From positions 248,001 through 312,000 of the forward strand of contig NZ_JADLQX010000004.1 of assembly GCF_015477605.1 (NCBI RefSeq): a DNA stretch of 64,000 bases, written 5' to 3'. Under the pieces are notes generated by a model, which was not told the DNA's origin, searched no databases, and saw nothing but the letters and a program-made list of their open reading frames with translations. The DNA is from Nocardia amamiensis. GTDB taxonomy: Bacteria > Actinomycetota > Actinomycetes > Mycobacteriales > Mycobacteriaceae. Within the stretch, counting starts at the first letter, position 1, and every line of letters starts with the position of its first letter. The translations under genes were made by a program, and so were the position numbers. This document shows, in pieces, positions 26,222 through 34,763 of this stretch.

Positions 26222-27208
26222 TCAGGCCACCGTTCGCCGCGGCGCGGCGGCGTCAGCACGGAACGTGCGCCGATAAGCCTGCGGCGAGACGCCGATCGAC
26301 TCGGCCAGATGCTGTCGCAGCGAGGTACCGGTGGCGAATCCGACCTCGCCCGCGATGCGGTCGACGGTCAGGTCGGTGGTCTCCAGCAGATGCCTGGCGC
26401 GGAACACGCGCTGCTGGATCAGCCAGCGTCCCGGGCTCATGCCCACCTCGTCGCGAAAGCGCCGAGCGAAGGTGCGCTTGCTCATCCGGGCCCGTCCGGC
26501 CAACTCCTCGACGGTGAGCGGGGAGCGGAGGTTCTCCAGGGCCCACTGCCGGGCCGCCGCGGTGCCGGCCGACGTCGCAGGCGGAACGGGCTGTTCGATG
26601 TACTGCGCCTGGCCGCCGTCGCGCCACGGCGGGACGACACAGCGGCGCGCGACCGCGTTCGCCACGGCGCTGCCGTGATCGCGGCGCACCAAGTGCAAAC
26701 ACACGTCGATACCCGCCGCGGCGCCCGCCGAGGTGAGGACGTCCCCGTCGTCGACGTACAGCACGTCCGGATCGAGGCGAACCCGTGGGAAGGTGCGGCG
26801 GAACCGTTCGGCCTGATTCCAGTGCGTGGTGGCCGGGCGACCGTCGAGCACCCCTGCGGCGGCGGCGACGAAAGCTCCGGTGCAGATCCCGACGATCCTC
26901 GTGCCAGGCCGAATCCGCGCGAACGCGTCGAGCACCGGCTGCGGCAGCGCGCCGGACAAGGTCATCGAGATGTCACAGGCGGGCAGCACGACCGTCTCGG
27001 CGGCATCCAACGCGCGGCTGTCGTGCGCCACGGCGATCGCGAAATCCGCGGCACTGCGCACCGGGCCACCGTCGAGCGAGCAGGTGGTCACCTCGTATCT
27101 GCCTGCGGCGCTGCCGAATACGCGATTCGGGATGCCGAGTTCGAAGGGGTACACCCCGTCCAATGCCAGCACCACCACTCGATGTGGTGCGGCTTCATCC
27201 GCCAGCAT
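26222..27208 (-). CDS. GlxA-family transcriptional regulator (DJ-1/PfpI domain plus AraC helix-turn-helix)
   Basis: From the ATG at 27208 (MLADEAAPH) the product is 328 residues. The N-terminal half is a DJ-1/PfpI-like domain (VVVLALDGVYPFELGIPNRV, then VGICTGAFVAAAAGVLDGRPATTHW with the nucleophile-elbow Cys). The C-terminal half is an AraC-type DNA-binding domain with two helix-turn-helix motifs (VEELAGRARMSKRTFARRFR and VDRIAGEVGFATGTSLRQHL). In this family the first domain senses a ligand or is only structural. The gene diverges from an NADPH oxidoreductase, and inverted repeats overlap its own start codon, so autoregulation and control of the neighbour are likely. Confidence 0.93.
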   Translation of the reverse strand: MLADEAAPHRVVVLALDGVYPFELGIPNRVFGSAAGRYEVTTCSLDGGPVRSAADFAIAVAHDSRALDAAETVVLPACDISMTLSGALPQPVLDAFARIRPGTRIVGICTGAFVAAAAGVLDGRPATTHWNQAERFRRTFPRVRLDPDVLYVDDGDVLTSAGAAAGIDVCLHLVRRDHGSAVANAVARRCVVPPWRDGGQAQYIEQPVPPATSAGTAAARQWALENLRSPLTVEELAGRARMSKRTFARRFRDEVGMSPGRWLIQQRVFRARHLLETTDLTVDRIAGEVGFATGTSLRQHLAESIGVSPQAYRRTFRADAAAPRRTVA

Positions 27209-27247
27209 GGCACGATCATATCGAAGAATGGCAATCGTGCCATTTTC
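27207..27247. promoter_or_regulatory. Overlapping inverted repeats, operator candidate
   Basis: The 70-bp gap between the divergent GlxA-type regulator and oxidoreductase genes holds ATGGCACGAT (27207-27216) and its exact reverse complement ATCGTGCCAT (27234-27243). A second, tighter dyad, AATGGCA-ATCG-TGCCATT, lies at 27229-27246. The left arm overlaps the regulator start codon. Paired half-sites of this kind suit an AraC-type regulator. Confidence 0.65.
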
Positions 27248-27278
27248 TTCGCCTGGCGGGCCCGGCAGGCTGGCAGCC

Positions 27279-28241
27279 ATGACCGAAATCGACAGCGCCG
27301 CGACCATGCGCGCGATCAGCCAGCACGTCCTCGGCGGCCCCGAGGTGCTCACCGAAGTGCAACTCCCCCAACCGGTTCCGGGTCCGGGCCAGATCCTGGT
27401 CCGGGTGCGTGCCGCCGGACTCAATCCGACCGACTGGTTCCACCGCGCCATCCCGGGACTGTTCCTGCCCGAGCCGCCGTTCGTTCTCGGCTGGGACGTC
27501 TCCGGCGAGGTCGCCGCCGTCGGCATCGGCGTCACCCTGTTCCGCCCCGGCGACGAGGTCTTCGGCATGCTCCCCTACCCGGGCGGCCACGGCGCCTGCG
27601 CGGAATACACCGTCGGCCCCGCCCGCGCGTTCGCACGCAAACCGGCAGTGCTCGATCATGTGCAGGCCGCGGCCATCCCGCTCGCCGCGCTCACCGCGTG
27701 GCAGGCACTGGTCGACGTCGCCGCACTGGGCCCGGGACAGCGTGTGCTGATCCACGCGGCCGCGGGCGGCGTCGGCCACTTCGCGGTGCAGATCGCCAAG
27801 GCGCGCGGCGCGTACGTCATCGGCACCGCCAGCGCGCCCTACCACGCCTTCCTGCACGGGATCGGCGCCGACGAAGTCATCGACTACCGAAGCACCGACG
27901 TCGCCGAGGCGGTGAGTGCTGTCGATGTCGTGCTGGACTCGGTCGATGACGACAACAGCGTTCGCTCGCTGCGCACCCTGCGTCCCGGCGGGCGGCTGGT
28001 GACATTGCGCGCCATGGGCCCGCGCGATCTCGCGACCGAGGCGGACGCGCTCGGGGTCCGGGCGGTCCGGATGCTGGTGGAACACGACCGCGCGGGCATG
28101 GCGGCGCTCGCCGGACTGGTCGAAGCCGGGACGCTGCGGCCGACCATCGCCGGAACATTCCCGCTCTCGGAGGCGGCAAAGGCGCACGCTTTGGGCGATA
28201 CTGGGCGAACCGTGGGCAAATTGGTACTCACTGTGCCCTGA
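27279..28241 (+). CDS. NADP-dependent quinone oxidoreductase (zinc-independent MDR family)
   Basis: The ATG at 27279 (MTEIDSAATM) gives 320 residues. The N-terminal catalytic domain reads VRVRAAGLNPTDWFHRA and FVLGWDVSGEVAAVG. The Rossmann domain has VLIHAAAGGVGHFAVQIAK, the NADPH site of quinone oxidoreductase-like MDR enzymes. The cysteine ligands for structural zinc are absent, consistent with this subfamily. Likely substrates are quinones or alpha,beta-unsaturated carbonyls. A role in reactive carbonyl detoxification under the divergent GlxA-type regulator is inferred from position. No stop-proximal hairpin is visible. Confidence 0.9.
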   Translation: MTEIDSAATMRAISQHVLGGPEVLTEVQLPQPVPGPGQILVRVRAAGLNPTDWFHRAIPGLFLPEPPFVLGWDVSGEVAAVGIGVTLFRPGDEVFGMLPYPGGHGACAEYTVGPARAFARKPAVLDHVQAAAIPLAALTAWQALVDVAALGPGQRVLIHAAAGGVGHFAVQIAKARGAYVIGTASAPYHAFLHGIGADEVIDYRSTDVAEAVSAVDVVLDSVDDDNSVRSLRTLRPGGRLVTLRAMGPRDLATEADALGVRAVRMLVEHDRAGMAALAGLVEAGTLRPTIAGTFPLSEAAKAHALGDTGRTVGKLVLTVP

Positions 28242-28282
28242 ATCTGCCACGATCCGCGCCGCTCCGCTTCTACCATCCGAGG

Positions 28283-28489
28283 ATGAGCAATGCGGTCAAG
28301 GCTTTCCTCGAGGGCGGGCCGGAAGGCTTGCCCCAGCGCATCGTGCCGATCACCCCGCCGGGGGTCGAGCTCAAGGTCCCGTACCGGGGCGGATACGAAC
28401 ATTTCAAAGTCACCTCGCGGCACCTGGTCACGCCCGAAGGGGAACTGCCCGTCTACGAGTGGTGGGAGCGCACCGAGATCGCGGAGTAG
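28283..28489 (+). CDS. Small conserved protein, DUF5988-like
   Basis: This 68-residue protein begins SNAVKAFLEGGPEGLPQRIV and ends LPVYEWWERTEIAE. I recognise the pattern (LEGGP near the start, RGGYEHF in the middle, YEWWERTEIAE at the end) from small actinobacterial proteins annotated DUF5988. Their function is unknown, and many sit in or near secondary-metabolite or regulatory gene sets. No membrane segment or Cys cluster is present. It lies 41 bp after the oxidoreductase on the same strand and could be in its transcript. Confidence 0.75.
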   Translation: MSNAVKAFLEGGPEGLPQRIVPITPPGVELKVPYRGGYEHFKVTSRHLVTPEGELPVYEWWERTEIAE

Positions 28490-28568
28490 ACCACGCGCCT
28501 TCCCGTCGGCGGCGCGCCGCGCCGACCGGCGATGAAGCGCTGATCGCATGCGTCGCACACGGCGCTGG

Positions 28569-28600
28569 ACAAAAGCGTAACCGGCTGGTTACGCTTTTGT
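28569..28600. promoter_or_regulatory. Perfect 14-bp inverted repeat, ArsR operator candidate
   Basis: Two perfect 14-base arms (ACAAAAGCGTAACC and its complement) flank the four-base centre GGCT. The dyad ends two bases before the GTG start of the ArsR gene. Dyads containing GTAACC-n4-GGTTAC are what I expect for ArsR proteins paired with SRPBCC genes. It could instead form a hairpin ending the upstream small gene, but its placement on the start favours an operator. Confidence 0.75.
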
Positions 28601-28602
28601 GC

Positions 28603-28962
28603 GTGGACGAGGTGGCCGGAGCGATCGCCGATCCAGTTCGGCGGGAAATCCTGGAATTACTGCTCGGCGCCCGGCGCACCGCCGGTGAGATCGCCGGGCA
28701 TTTCGCGATCAGCCGCCCTGCCGTCAGCCGACACCTTCGCGTGCTGCGCGAAAGCGGCCTAGTGCGCGACGAACTCGTCGGCAGACAGCGTTTCTACGTG
28801 CTCGACACCAGACCGCTGTCTGAACTCACCGAGTGGCTCGCACGCTTCGACCAGCCGACGGACTGGGCGCACCACCTCGACGCACTCGAGACGGAGGTCT
28901 ACCGGACCAGGCGCGAGCGCCGTTCCGGTGGCCAGGACGCGACACAGGAGAACACGGCATGA
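28603..28962 (+). CDS. ArsR-family winged-helix regulator paired with an SRPBCC gene
   Basis: The GTG at 28603 (VDEVAGAIADPVRREIL) gives 119 residues and lies directly after the palindrome. This would mean a leaderless or nearly leaderless transcript. The winged helix reads AGEIAGHFAISRPAVSRHLRVL at about residues 27-48. There is no ELCVCDL-type metal site, so it is not a metal sensor; this subgroup usually accompanies AHSA1/SRPBCC proteins. Its stop overlaps the start of the next gene (ATGA at 28959-28962), so the two are translationally coupled. A Shine-Dalgarno-like GGAG lies inside its 3' end for the downstream gene. Confidence 0.92.
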   Translation: MDEVAGAIADPVRREILELLLGARRTAGEIAGHFAISRPAVSRHLRVLRESGLVRDELVGRQRFYVLDTRPLSELTEWLARFDQPTDWAHHLDALETEVYRTRRERRSGGQDATQENTA

Positions 28963-29462
28963 CCAAGCGACCCACCGGACGGCTTTTCCCCGTAGGCACG
29001 GGCAAGGACCTGGTGTTGGTCCGCACCTACCGCGCCCCGATCGAGGACGTGTGGGCCAGCGTCACCGAATCCGACCGCACCGCACGCTGGTTCGGCCCGT
29101 GGGAAGGCGAGGCGGCACCGGGACGAACGATCAAGGTGCAGATGGCGTTCGAGGACGAGCAGCCGTGGATGGAGTTGCGCATCGACGCCTGCGAACCGCC
29201 GCACCGGCTGGCGGTCTCAGCGATCGACGAGCACGGTTCGTGGCGGCTGGACCTGGCGCTGAGCGAGTCGGCGGGCACCACGGAGTTGCGCTTCACCCAT
29301 CACCTGCTCACCGATGCCGAGATCGCCCAGCTTCCCCAGGTCGGCCCTGGCTGGGAGTACTACCTGGACATGCTCGGGGCGGCCCGTGCGCAGACCGACC
29401 GCCCCGCTTTCGACGCGTACTACCCCGCCATGCAGGAGTACTACGCGCGGTTGATCGACTAG
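28959..29462 (+). CDS. SRPBCC (AHSA1/activator of Hsp90 ATPase-like) protein
   Basis: This 167-residue protein has the AHSA1 pattern of the START/Bet v1 fold: [20 protein letters not shown], then [12 protein letters not shown], a beta-rich core ([16 protein letters not shown]) and the C-terminal helix [15 protein letters not shown]. The fold forms a hydrophobic cavity for a small ligand. Pairing with ArsR suggests the two respond to the same compound. The stop codon TAG shares the CTAG at 29459-29462 with the stop of yebC on the other strand, so the two genes overlap tail to tail by four bases. Confidence 0.9.
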   Translation: MTKRPTGRLFPVGTGKDLVLVRTYRAPIEDVWASVTESDRTARWFGPWEGEAAPGRTIKVQMAFEDEQPWMELRIDACEPPHRLAVSAIDEHGSWRLDLALSESAGTTELRFTHHLLTDAEIAQLPQVGPGWEYYLDMLGAARAQTDRPAFDAYYPAMQEYYARLID

Positions 29463-30211
29463 TCGTCGAGCTGGGCGAGCACCTCGTCCGGGATGTCGAC
29501 GTTGGTGTAGACGTTTTGCACGTCATCGCTGTCTTCGAGGGCGTCGACCAGCTTGATCACCTTGCGTGCGCCGTCTGCGTCCACCGCGACCGAGACCGAG
29601 GGCTGGAAACCGGACTCGGCCGAGTCGTAGTCGATCCCGGCGCCCTGCAACGCGGTGCGCACGGCGATCAGATCGCCGGGCTCGCTGACGATCTCGAACG
29701 ACTCGCCGAGGTCGTTGACCTCTTCGGCCCCCGCGTCGAGCACCGCCATCAGCACGTCGTCCTCGGAAAGACCGTTCTTCTCCAAGGTGACGATGCCCTT
29801 GCGGTGGAACAGGTAGGCCACCGAGCCCGGGTCGGCCATGTTGCCACCGTTGCGGGTCATCGCGACCCGGACCTCGCCCGCGGCACGATTGCGGTTGTCG
29901 GTGAGGCACTCGATCAGCACGGCGACACCGTTGGGGCCGTAGCCCTCGTACATGATCGTCTGCCAGTCGGCGCCGCCGGCTTCCTCGCCGCCGCCGCGCT
30001 TGCGGGCGCGCTCGATGTTGTCGTTGGGGACCGACGACTTCTTCGCCTTCTGGATGGCGTCGTACAGCGTCGGGTTGCCATCCGGGTCACCACCACCGGT
30101 CCGGGCCGCCACCTCGATGTTCTTGATCAGCTTCGCGAACAGCTTGCCGCGCTTCGCGTCGATCGCAGCCTTCTTGTGCTTGGTGGTGGCCCATTTGGAG
30201 TGGCCGCTCAT
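29459..30211 (-). CDS. yebC: YebC/PmpR-type regulatory or ribosome-rescue protein
   Basis: The 250-residue product begins [28 protein letters not shown], the family hallmark. [20 protein letters not shown] and [23 protein letters not shown] follow in the expected order. YebC proteins were described as DNA-binding regulators and more recently as helping ribosomes through polyproline stretches. The sequence alone cannot say which applies. It sits upstream of nothing on its own strand within 30 bp. Its stop overlaps that of the convergent SRPBCC gene. Confidence 0.96.
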   Translation of the reverse strand: MSGHSKWATTKHKKAAIDAKRGKLFAKLIKNIEVAARTGGGDPDGNPTLYDAIQKAKKSSVPNDNIERARKRGGGEEAGGADWQTIMYEGYGPNGVAVLIECLTDNRNRAAGEVRVAMTRNGGNMADPGSVAYLFHRKGIVTLEKNGLSEDDVLMAVLDAGAEEVNDLGESFEIVSEPGDLIAVRTALQGAGIDYDSAESGFQPSVSVAVDADGARKVIKLVDALEDSDDVQNVYTNVDIPDEVLAQLDD

Positions 30212-30330
30212 TCCCTACTTCCTTCAGGTCGATGGCACGTCTGGTGGTGTGTACCGTACCGGCACGGCCGGGCGGACAACTTCCCCAGCCTACTCGGGCG
30301 TCCGTTACGACCGCGCAAAGCGGTCTCCGC

Positions 30331-30981
30331 TCAGGCCGCCCGGACCAGGTCGACGAACATCCGGTGCACCCGCAGGTCGCCGGTCACCTCGGGATGGAAC
30401 GACGTCGCCAGGACAGTGCCCTGTCGCACCGCCACGATCCGGCCCGCCGCGGGACCGTCCGGCACGGTGGCGAGCACCTCGACGCCCTCGCCCACCCGCT
30501 CGACCCACGGCGCGCGGATGAACACCGCCCGCACCGGACCGCCGGTGAGTCCGGCGAATGGCAGGTCGGTCTCGAATGAATCGACTTGCCGGCCGAAGGC
30601 ATTGCGGCGCACCGTCATATCGATCCCGGACAGGTGCTTCGCGTCCGGACGGGTGTCGAGCACCTCCGAGGCGAGCAGGATCATGCCCGCGCAGGAGCCG
30701 AAGGCGGGCATCCCGTCGCGCAGCCGCGCGCGCAACGGCTCCAGCAGCTCGAATGCCTCCAGCAGCTTGCTGATCGCAGTCGACTCGCCACCGGGAAGCA
30801 CCAGGGCGTCCACCGCGGCGAGCTCGGACTCGCGACGGACCAGCACAGGTCGCGCACCGCACCGTTCGAGGGCCGCGACGTGCTCCCGGACGTCGCCCTG
30901 CAACCCGAGCACACCGATGGTGGGACCGGACCGCACCGGGCCGGTGTCGGCGGCGGGTGCGGCGACCGAGGTAGCGTTCAC
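30331..30981 (-). CDS. pdxT: Glutaminase subunit of pyridoxal 5'-phosphate synthase
   Basis: PdxT (216 residues) releases ammonia from glutamine and passes it to PdxS for pyridoxal phosphate synthesis. After a disordered N-terminus of about 20 residues come [32 protein letters not shown], the nucleophile elbow [12 protein letters not shown] (Cys at about 95) and the His-Glu pair in [11 protein letters not shown]. All catalytic residues are present. The thioesterase gene lies between pdxT and pdxS. The upstream region (30982-31057) is short, so pdxT is probably transcribed with tesB. Confidence 0.96.
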   Translation of the reverse strand: MNATSVAAPAADTGPVRSGPTIGVLGLQGDVREHVAALERCGARPVLVRRESELAAVDALVLPGGESTAISKLLEAFELLEPLRARLRDGMPAFGSCAGMILLASEVLDTRPDAKHLSGIDMTVRRNAFGRQVDSFETDLPFAGLTGGPVRAVFIRAPWVERVGEGVEVLATVPDGPAAGRIVAVRQGTVLATSFHPEVTGDLRVHRMFVDLVRAA

Positions 30982-31057
30982 GCCGGAAAGCTTACGAGCC
31001 GTGCCGATGTGGTCCTGCTCACGGTTGCCGTCTAAGAGGCATCGGCGACACCGACGC

Positions 31058-31879
31058 TCAGCTGTCCCGCAAAGTGCGGATGAGCCCTTCCTGGACCACG
31101 GCGGCGACCAGGGTGCCGTCGCGGGTAAAGATCTTGCCGCCGGTCAGGGCCCGGCCGAAACCGGCCGAAGGTGCGGACTGGTCGTACAGCAGCCACTCGT
31201 CGGCGCGGAACGGGCGCAGGAACCACATCGCGTGGTCGAGTGAGGCGTTCTGGGTCGGCTCGTCGGGGTGAATCACCTTCGAGGATCCGAGCAGCGTCAT
31301 ATCGCTCATGTAGGCCAGGGTGCATACGTGCACCAGCGGATCGTCGGGCAGCGGGTGCCGGTAGCGGAACCACACCTGCTGCTGGGAGACTACACCGTCG
31401 CGGCGGGACACGTTCTCCTGCGGCACCATGCGGATATCCCAGTGCTCCCACTCGCGCATCAACCACAGCCGCTCGGGGGTCATGGTCGTCTCCGCGTCGG
31501 GCAGATCATCGGGCGCTTGCACCTCGGGCATGACGTCCTGGTGCACGGGACCCTGATCGCCGACGTGGAAGGAGGCCGACATGGTGAAGATGGCGGCGCC
31601 GTCCTGGATGCCGGTCACCCGGCGGGTGCAGAACGAGCGGCCGTCCCGGATGCGCTCGACCTGATAGACGGTGCGCTCCTGCGGATTGCCCGGTCGCAGG
31701 AAGTATCCATGCAGCGAGTGCACCTGGAACCGCGGTTCCACGGTCCGGACCGCGGAGACCAGCGCCTGGCCGGCAACCTGTCCGCCGAACGTGCGCGGGA
31801 GCTGGGTCTTGGTGGACGCGCCACGGAAGATGTCCCGCTCGAGCCGCTCTATCTCCAGCGCCTCTTCGATTGTCGCCAT
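31058..31879 (-). CDS. tesB: Acyl-CoA thioesterase II
   Basis: This 273-residue protein has two hotdog domains as in Tes[18 protein letters not shown] and [28 protein letters not shown] in the first, [22 protein letters not shown] in the second. The Asp of SLDHAMWF corresponds to the catalytic Asp. The enzyme hydrolyses medium to long acyl-CoAs. Length is typical. It is located between pdxT and pdxS, as in mycobacteria (there tesB2). Confidence 0.94.
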   Translation of the reverse strand: MATIEEALEIERLERDIFRGASTKTQLPRTFGGQVAGQALVSAVRTVEPRFQVHSLHGYFLRPGNPQERTVYQVERIRDGRSFCTRRVTGIQDGAAIFTMSASFHVGDQGPVHQDVMPEVQAPDDLPDAETTMTPERLWLMREWEHWDIRMVPQENVSRRDGVVSQQQVWFRYRHPLPDDPLVHVCTLAYMSDMTLLGSSKVIHPDEPTQNASLDHAMWFLRPFRADEWLLYDQSAPSAGFGRALTGGKIFTRDGTLVAAVVQEGLIRTLRDS

Positions 31880-31992
31880 GCGGTGAGACTAACCCGGCCG
31901 CCGCCCGGCGCGCGCCGCGGCCACCGGTGAACACCCGGCAACAGCGACGCCTCACCGTCCTGCGGCACGTCGCGGTTTGCTGAGATGGACAG

Positions 31993-32619
31993 GTGCCCCG
32001 TTTTCTGCCGATCACCGTGGACAGCCTCGTCGAGCTGGTGATCCGGCCCGTCCTGACCGCACGCTCCTGCACGGTGATCGCCGTCGACGGCGCCGACGCC
32101 GCGCGGCCCGTCGCGTTCGCCGCACGGATCGCCGCCGCGCTGCGCGACGCGGGACGCAGCGCCGCCGTGGTCTCGCTGCACGACTACGTGCGTCCCGCAT
32201 CACTGCGCATGGAGTTCGGCCGCACCGACGAGATGTCCTATCGCACAGCGTGGTTCGACTATGCGGCGGTGCGCCGGGAGGTCGTCGTCGCCCTGCGGGA
32301 CCACGGCCGGTGGCTGCCCGCTCTCTGGGACGAAGCCGCCGACCGCTCGGCACGTGCGGCGATCCGCACGGCACCGCCCGCCACCACGATCATCGTCGCG
32401 GGACCGATGCTGTCCGGCCGTGGCCTCGACGCCGACCTGACCGTGCGCCTGGACCTGTCCGCGGCCGCCCTCCGCCGCATCACTCCCGCGGACGCGCAGT
32501 GGACCATTCCCGCATTGCTCGGGCACGATGCCGAAAACCCTGATACACCAACGTACTTTGTCCGCTGGGACCACCCTGATCGCCCCGCACTGCGAGTCGA
32601 CGACGACCACGCGGGGTAG
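31993..32619 (+). CDS. Uridine kinase-like protein with a degenerate P-loop
   Basis: The GTG start gives 208 residues. The layout follows actinobacterial uridine kinase-like proteins: VIAVDGADAARPVAFAARIAAAL where a P-loop GxDGxGKST should be, then SLHDYVRPASLRMEFGRTDE, SYRTAWFDYAAVRREVV and IIVAGPMLSGRGLDADL. The Walker A Gly-Lys-Ser/Thr is replaced by Ala-Arg-Pro, so nucleotide binding in the usual way is doubtful. It may be a pseudoenzyme or use a different phosphate loop. It is divergent from tesB, and a strong hairpin follows its stop. Confidence 0.75.
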   Translation: MPRFLPITVDSLVELVIRPVLTARSCTVIAVDGADAARPVAFAARIAAALRDAGRSAAVVSLHDYVRPASLRMEFGRTDEMSYRTAWFDYAAVRREVVVALRDHGRWLPALWDEAADRSARAAIRTAPPATTIIVAGPMLSGRGLDADLTVRLDLSAAALRRITPADAQWTIPALLGHDAENPDTPTYFVRWDHPDRPALRVDDDHAG

Positions 32620-32633
32620 GCGCCCTCTCCAAT

Positions 32634-32674
32634 GTTTCGGCCCGGCAATCGCGGAAGCGTTGCCGGGCCGAAAC
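32634..32674. terminator. Bidirectional hairpin terminator
   Basis: A perfect stem with 15-bp arms (GTTTCGGCCCGGCAA and its complement) and an 11-base loop lies in the gap between two convergent genes. Symmetric placement and GTTT/AAAC ends suggest it stops transcription from both sides, although no long T-run follows. Confidence 0.8.
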
Positions 32675-32714
32675 CGGTAGAGCGAAGCGCACTGCGCCCT
32701 GGCGCCGGGAACGG

Positions 32715-33209
32715 TCAGGCGGCGCAGGCCGGGGACTGCTGGTTCAGGTTGGTCAGCGCCTGGCAAGCCCATGCCTTCTGGACCTTCCATTTGCCGCCGT
32801 CCAACACGAAGGGCACGTCGACCAGATTCTCCTGGCCATTGATGGTGAACTTGGCCTGCGCGGTGACGCTGTCGCCGAATGCGGTGACTCCGGTGACCAC
32901 GACCGTGGCATTGGACTGCCGGAACGCCTCCGCCAAGCGGTTCGGCAGTCCGGGGTCGGCCTCGATGCCCTGCACGCTGTCGAGCTTTTCCTCGTTCGGC
33001 ACCGCGGGATCCAGCGCACGCTGCAGCAGGGCATTGAGTTCGTCGACGGTGGGCGGGGCGGGTGTGGTGGCAGTCGCCGCGACGCCGGTTGTGGTGCGCG
33101 TCGGCTTATCCGACTCGCTCGTTTCATCGTTGCCGCAGGCGGCCAGGCTGAGGGCGGCAGCCATAGCCAACCCCGCGGCGGCAATACGTCCGGTCTTACG
33201 AAGCTTCAA
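32715..33209 (-). CDS. Lipoprotein of the low-molecular-weight antigen MTB12-like family
   Basis: I use the TTG at 33209 (LKLRKTGRI), with AAAGGA eight bases upstream; the product has 164 residues. A lipoprotein signal ends SLAACGNDE. After a Thr/Ala/Pro-rich linker of about 30 residues comes a domain beginning PTVDELNALLQRALDPAVP and ending FVLDGGKWKVQKAWAC. This is the pattern I know from MTB12 (CFP-2) and related mycobacterial exported antigens, which have an NTF2-like fold of unknown function. A Cys pair near the C-terminus (WACQAL and SPACAA) may form a disulfide. A convergent neighbour and terminator lie downstream. Confidence 0.82.
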   Translation of the reverse strand: MKLRKTGRIAAAGLAMAAALSLAACGNDETSESDKPTRTTTGVAATATTPAPPTVDELNALLQRALDPAVPNEEKLDSVQGIEADPGLPNRLAEAFRQSNATVVVTGVTAFGDSVTAQAKFTINGQENLVDVPFVLDGGKWKVQKAWACQALTNLNQQSPACAA

Positions 33210-33392
33210 CTGTTCGTCCTTTGCGTTCGGAGGATCCCCGACGATGCGAGGACACGAAACGGCCATGGGCAATCGAATGGCGAAGCTACTGAGCGTGTTT
33301 ATGGGAACCCTGAGACTACTTTCTGGCCGCCGTGAGAGTTGGACGGTCAACGCCGACACGCGGGTCGCGCTACGTCGGCGACAGTCCCGCCG

Positions 33393-33560
33393 TCAGTGCG
33401 GCGGCCAACCCGGGAAGCCGGAATGCAGCGGACCGCCGAGCTCCCGCTCCAGAACTTCGGTCCGCTGACCGAGTGTCGGTCCCGAAATGAACAACCGCTT
33501 CGCGGCGCGGCGGAAGTACAACTCCTCCGCCGACACCACGAAGTACCGCAGCTGCCGCAA
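33393..33560 (-). pseudogene. Relic of the DNA-binding domain of a LysR-family regulator
   Basis: Reading the minus strand from a TTG gives 55 codons that match the start of LysR regulators: [40 protein letters not shown], then LGGPL. Intact relatives read RQLRYFVAVAEELHFGRAA and go on to the effector domain. Here a stop follows a few residues after the recognition region, the usual SQPALSQQI is changed to SGPTLGQRT, and the start is not a clear ATG. No effector domain is found between 33210 and 33392. It is almost certainly a decayed fragment between pdxS and the lipoprotein gene. Confidence 0.78.
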
Positions 33561-33589
33561 TCCACGCGGCAGAAGCTAACGGCCCGCGA

Positions 33590-34492
33590 TCACCAACCGC
33601 GCTCGGCCAACCGGTGCGGCTGCGCGATCTCCTCGACGTTGATGCCGACCATGGCCTCGCCCAGGCCGCGCGACACCTTCGCCAGCACGTCCGGATCGTC
33701 GTAGAACGTGGTGGCCTTGACGATCGCGGCGGCGCGCTGCGCGGGGTTGCCGGACTTGAAGATGCCCGAACCCACGAACACGCCCTCGGCACCGAGCTGC
33801 ATCATCATCGCGGCGTCGGCCGGGGTCGCGATGCCGCCCGCCGTGAACAGCACGACCGGCAGCTTGCCGGTCTGGGCGATCTCGCGCACCAGCTCGTACG
33901 GCGCCTGCAGTTCCTTGGCCGCGACGAACAGCTCGTCCTCGGGCAGCGAGGACAGCCTGCGGATCTCCTGACGGATCTTGCGCATGTGCGTGGTCGCGTT
34001 GGACACGTCACCGGTGCCCGCCTCGCCCTTCGAGCGAATCATGGCCGCGCCCTCGGTGATCCGGCGCAGCGCCTCACCCAGATTCGTCGCGCCGCAGACG
34101 AACGGCACGGTGAAATTCCACTTGTCGATGTGGTTGGCGTAGTCGGCCGGGGTGAGCACCTCGGACTCGTCGATGTAGTCGACGCCGAGACTCTGCAGGA
34201 TCTGCGCCTCCACGAAGTGACCGATGCGGGCCTTTGCCATGACCGGGATGGAGACGGCGGAGATGATGCCCTCGATCATGTCCGGATCGCTCATCCGGGA
34301 CACGCCGCCCTGCGCACGGATGTCGGCCGGAACGCGCTCCAGTGCCATCACCGCGACCGCTCCGGCGTCCTCAGCGATCTTGGCCTGCTCCGGCGTGACG
34401 ACATCCATGATCACCCCGCCCTTGAGCATCTCGGCCATGCCGCGCTTCACGCGGGCGGTGCCGACGGTCTGGGTGGTCTCGGGCGTGGTCAC
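33590..34492 (-). CDS. pdxS: Pyridoxal 5'-phosphate synthase lyase subunit
   Basis: PdxS (300 residues) builds pyridoxal phosphate from ribose 5-phosphate, glyceraldehyde 3-phosphate and ammonia. [20 protein letters not shown] starts the barrel, [20 protein letters not shown] and [12 protein letters not shown] follow with catalytic lysines, and [20 protein letters not shown] is the phosphate site. All hallmarks are present. PdxT is encoded about 2.6 kb downstream on the same strand, separated by a lipoprotein, a kinase-like gene and tesB, so the two subunits are not in one tight operon. Confidence 0.98.
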   Translation of the reverse strand: MTTPETTQTVGTARVKRGMAEMLKGGVIMDVVTPEQAKIAEDAGAVAVMALERVPADIRAQGGVSRMSDPDMIEGIISAVSIPVMAKARIGHFVEAQILQSLGVDYIDESEVLTPADYANHIDKWNFTVPFVCGATNLGEALRRITEGAAMIRSKGEAGTGDVSNATTHMRKIRQEIRRLSSLPEDELFVAAKELQAPYELVREIAQTGKLPVVLFTAGGIATPADAAMMMQLGAEGVFVGSGIFKSGNPAQRAAAIVKATTFYDDPDVLAKVSRGLGEAMVGINVEEIAQPHRLAERGW

Positions 34493-34670
34493 GGCAAACT
34501 CCTCCAGGCATGTGCGCCAATTGGTTGCTCGGAATCGAACGCCACGATTCTAGGCGGCCGCGAAAGGCCACTTGATAGCCAGTTGGAGTGCACTGGCCTG
34601 GTGTGATCCAGCCAGAAGGTGACCTACGCCGGGAGGGCTCAGCGAGCGTGCCGTCCCGGCGCGGTATTTC

Positions 34671-34763
34671 TCACAGCGGGCCGACCACCAGCAACTGCGC
34701 CCAGTACTCCGCGGCGGCGGGGCCGAGCAGCGGCAACAGGAAATCGAACAGCAGATACGACAT
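34671..34763 (-). CDS. Possible 30-residue hydrophobic peptide
   Basis: A short frame from an ATG at 34763 encodes 30 residues that begin MSYLLFDFLLPLLGP and end VGPL. A GGAGGT ribosome-binding site lies nine bases before the ATG, unusually good for this window. The peptide is hydrophobic with a Trp in the middle and could be a single membrane helix. It lies 146 bp downstream of the NUDIX start and 178 bp upstream of pdxS on the same strand. I know no family for it. It could be a real small membrane protein or a chance frame. Confidence 0.45.
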   Translation of the reverse strand: MSYLLFDFLLPLLGPAAAEYWAQLLVVGPL

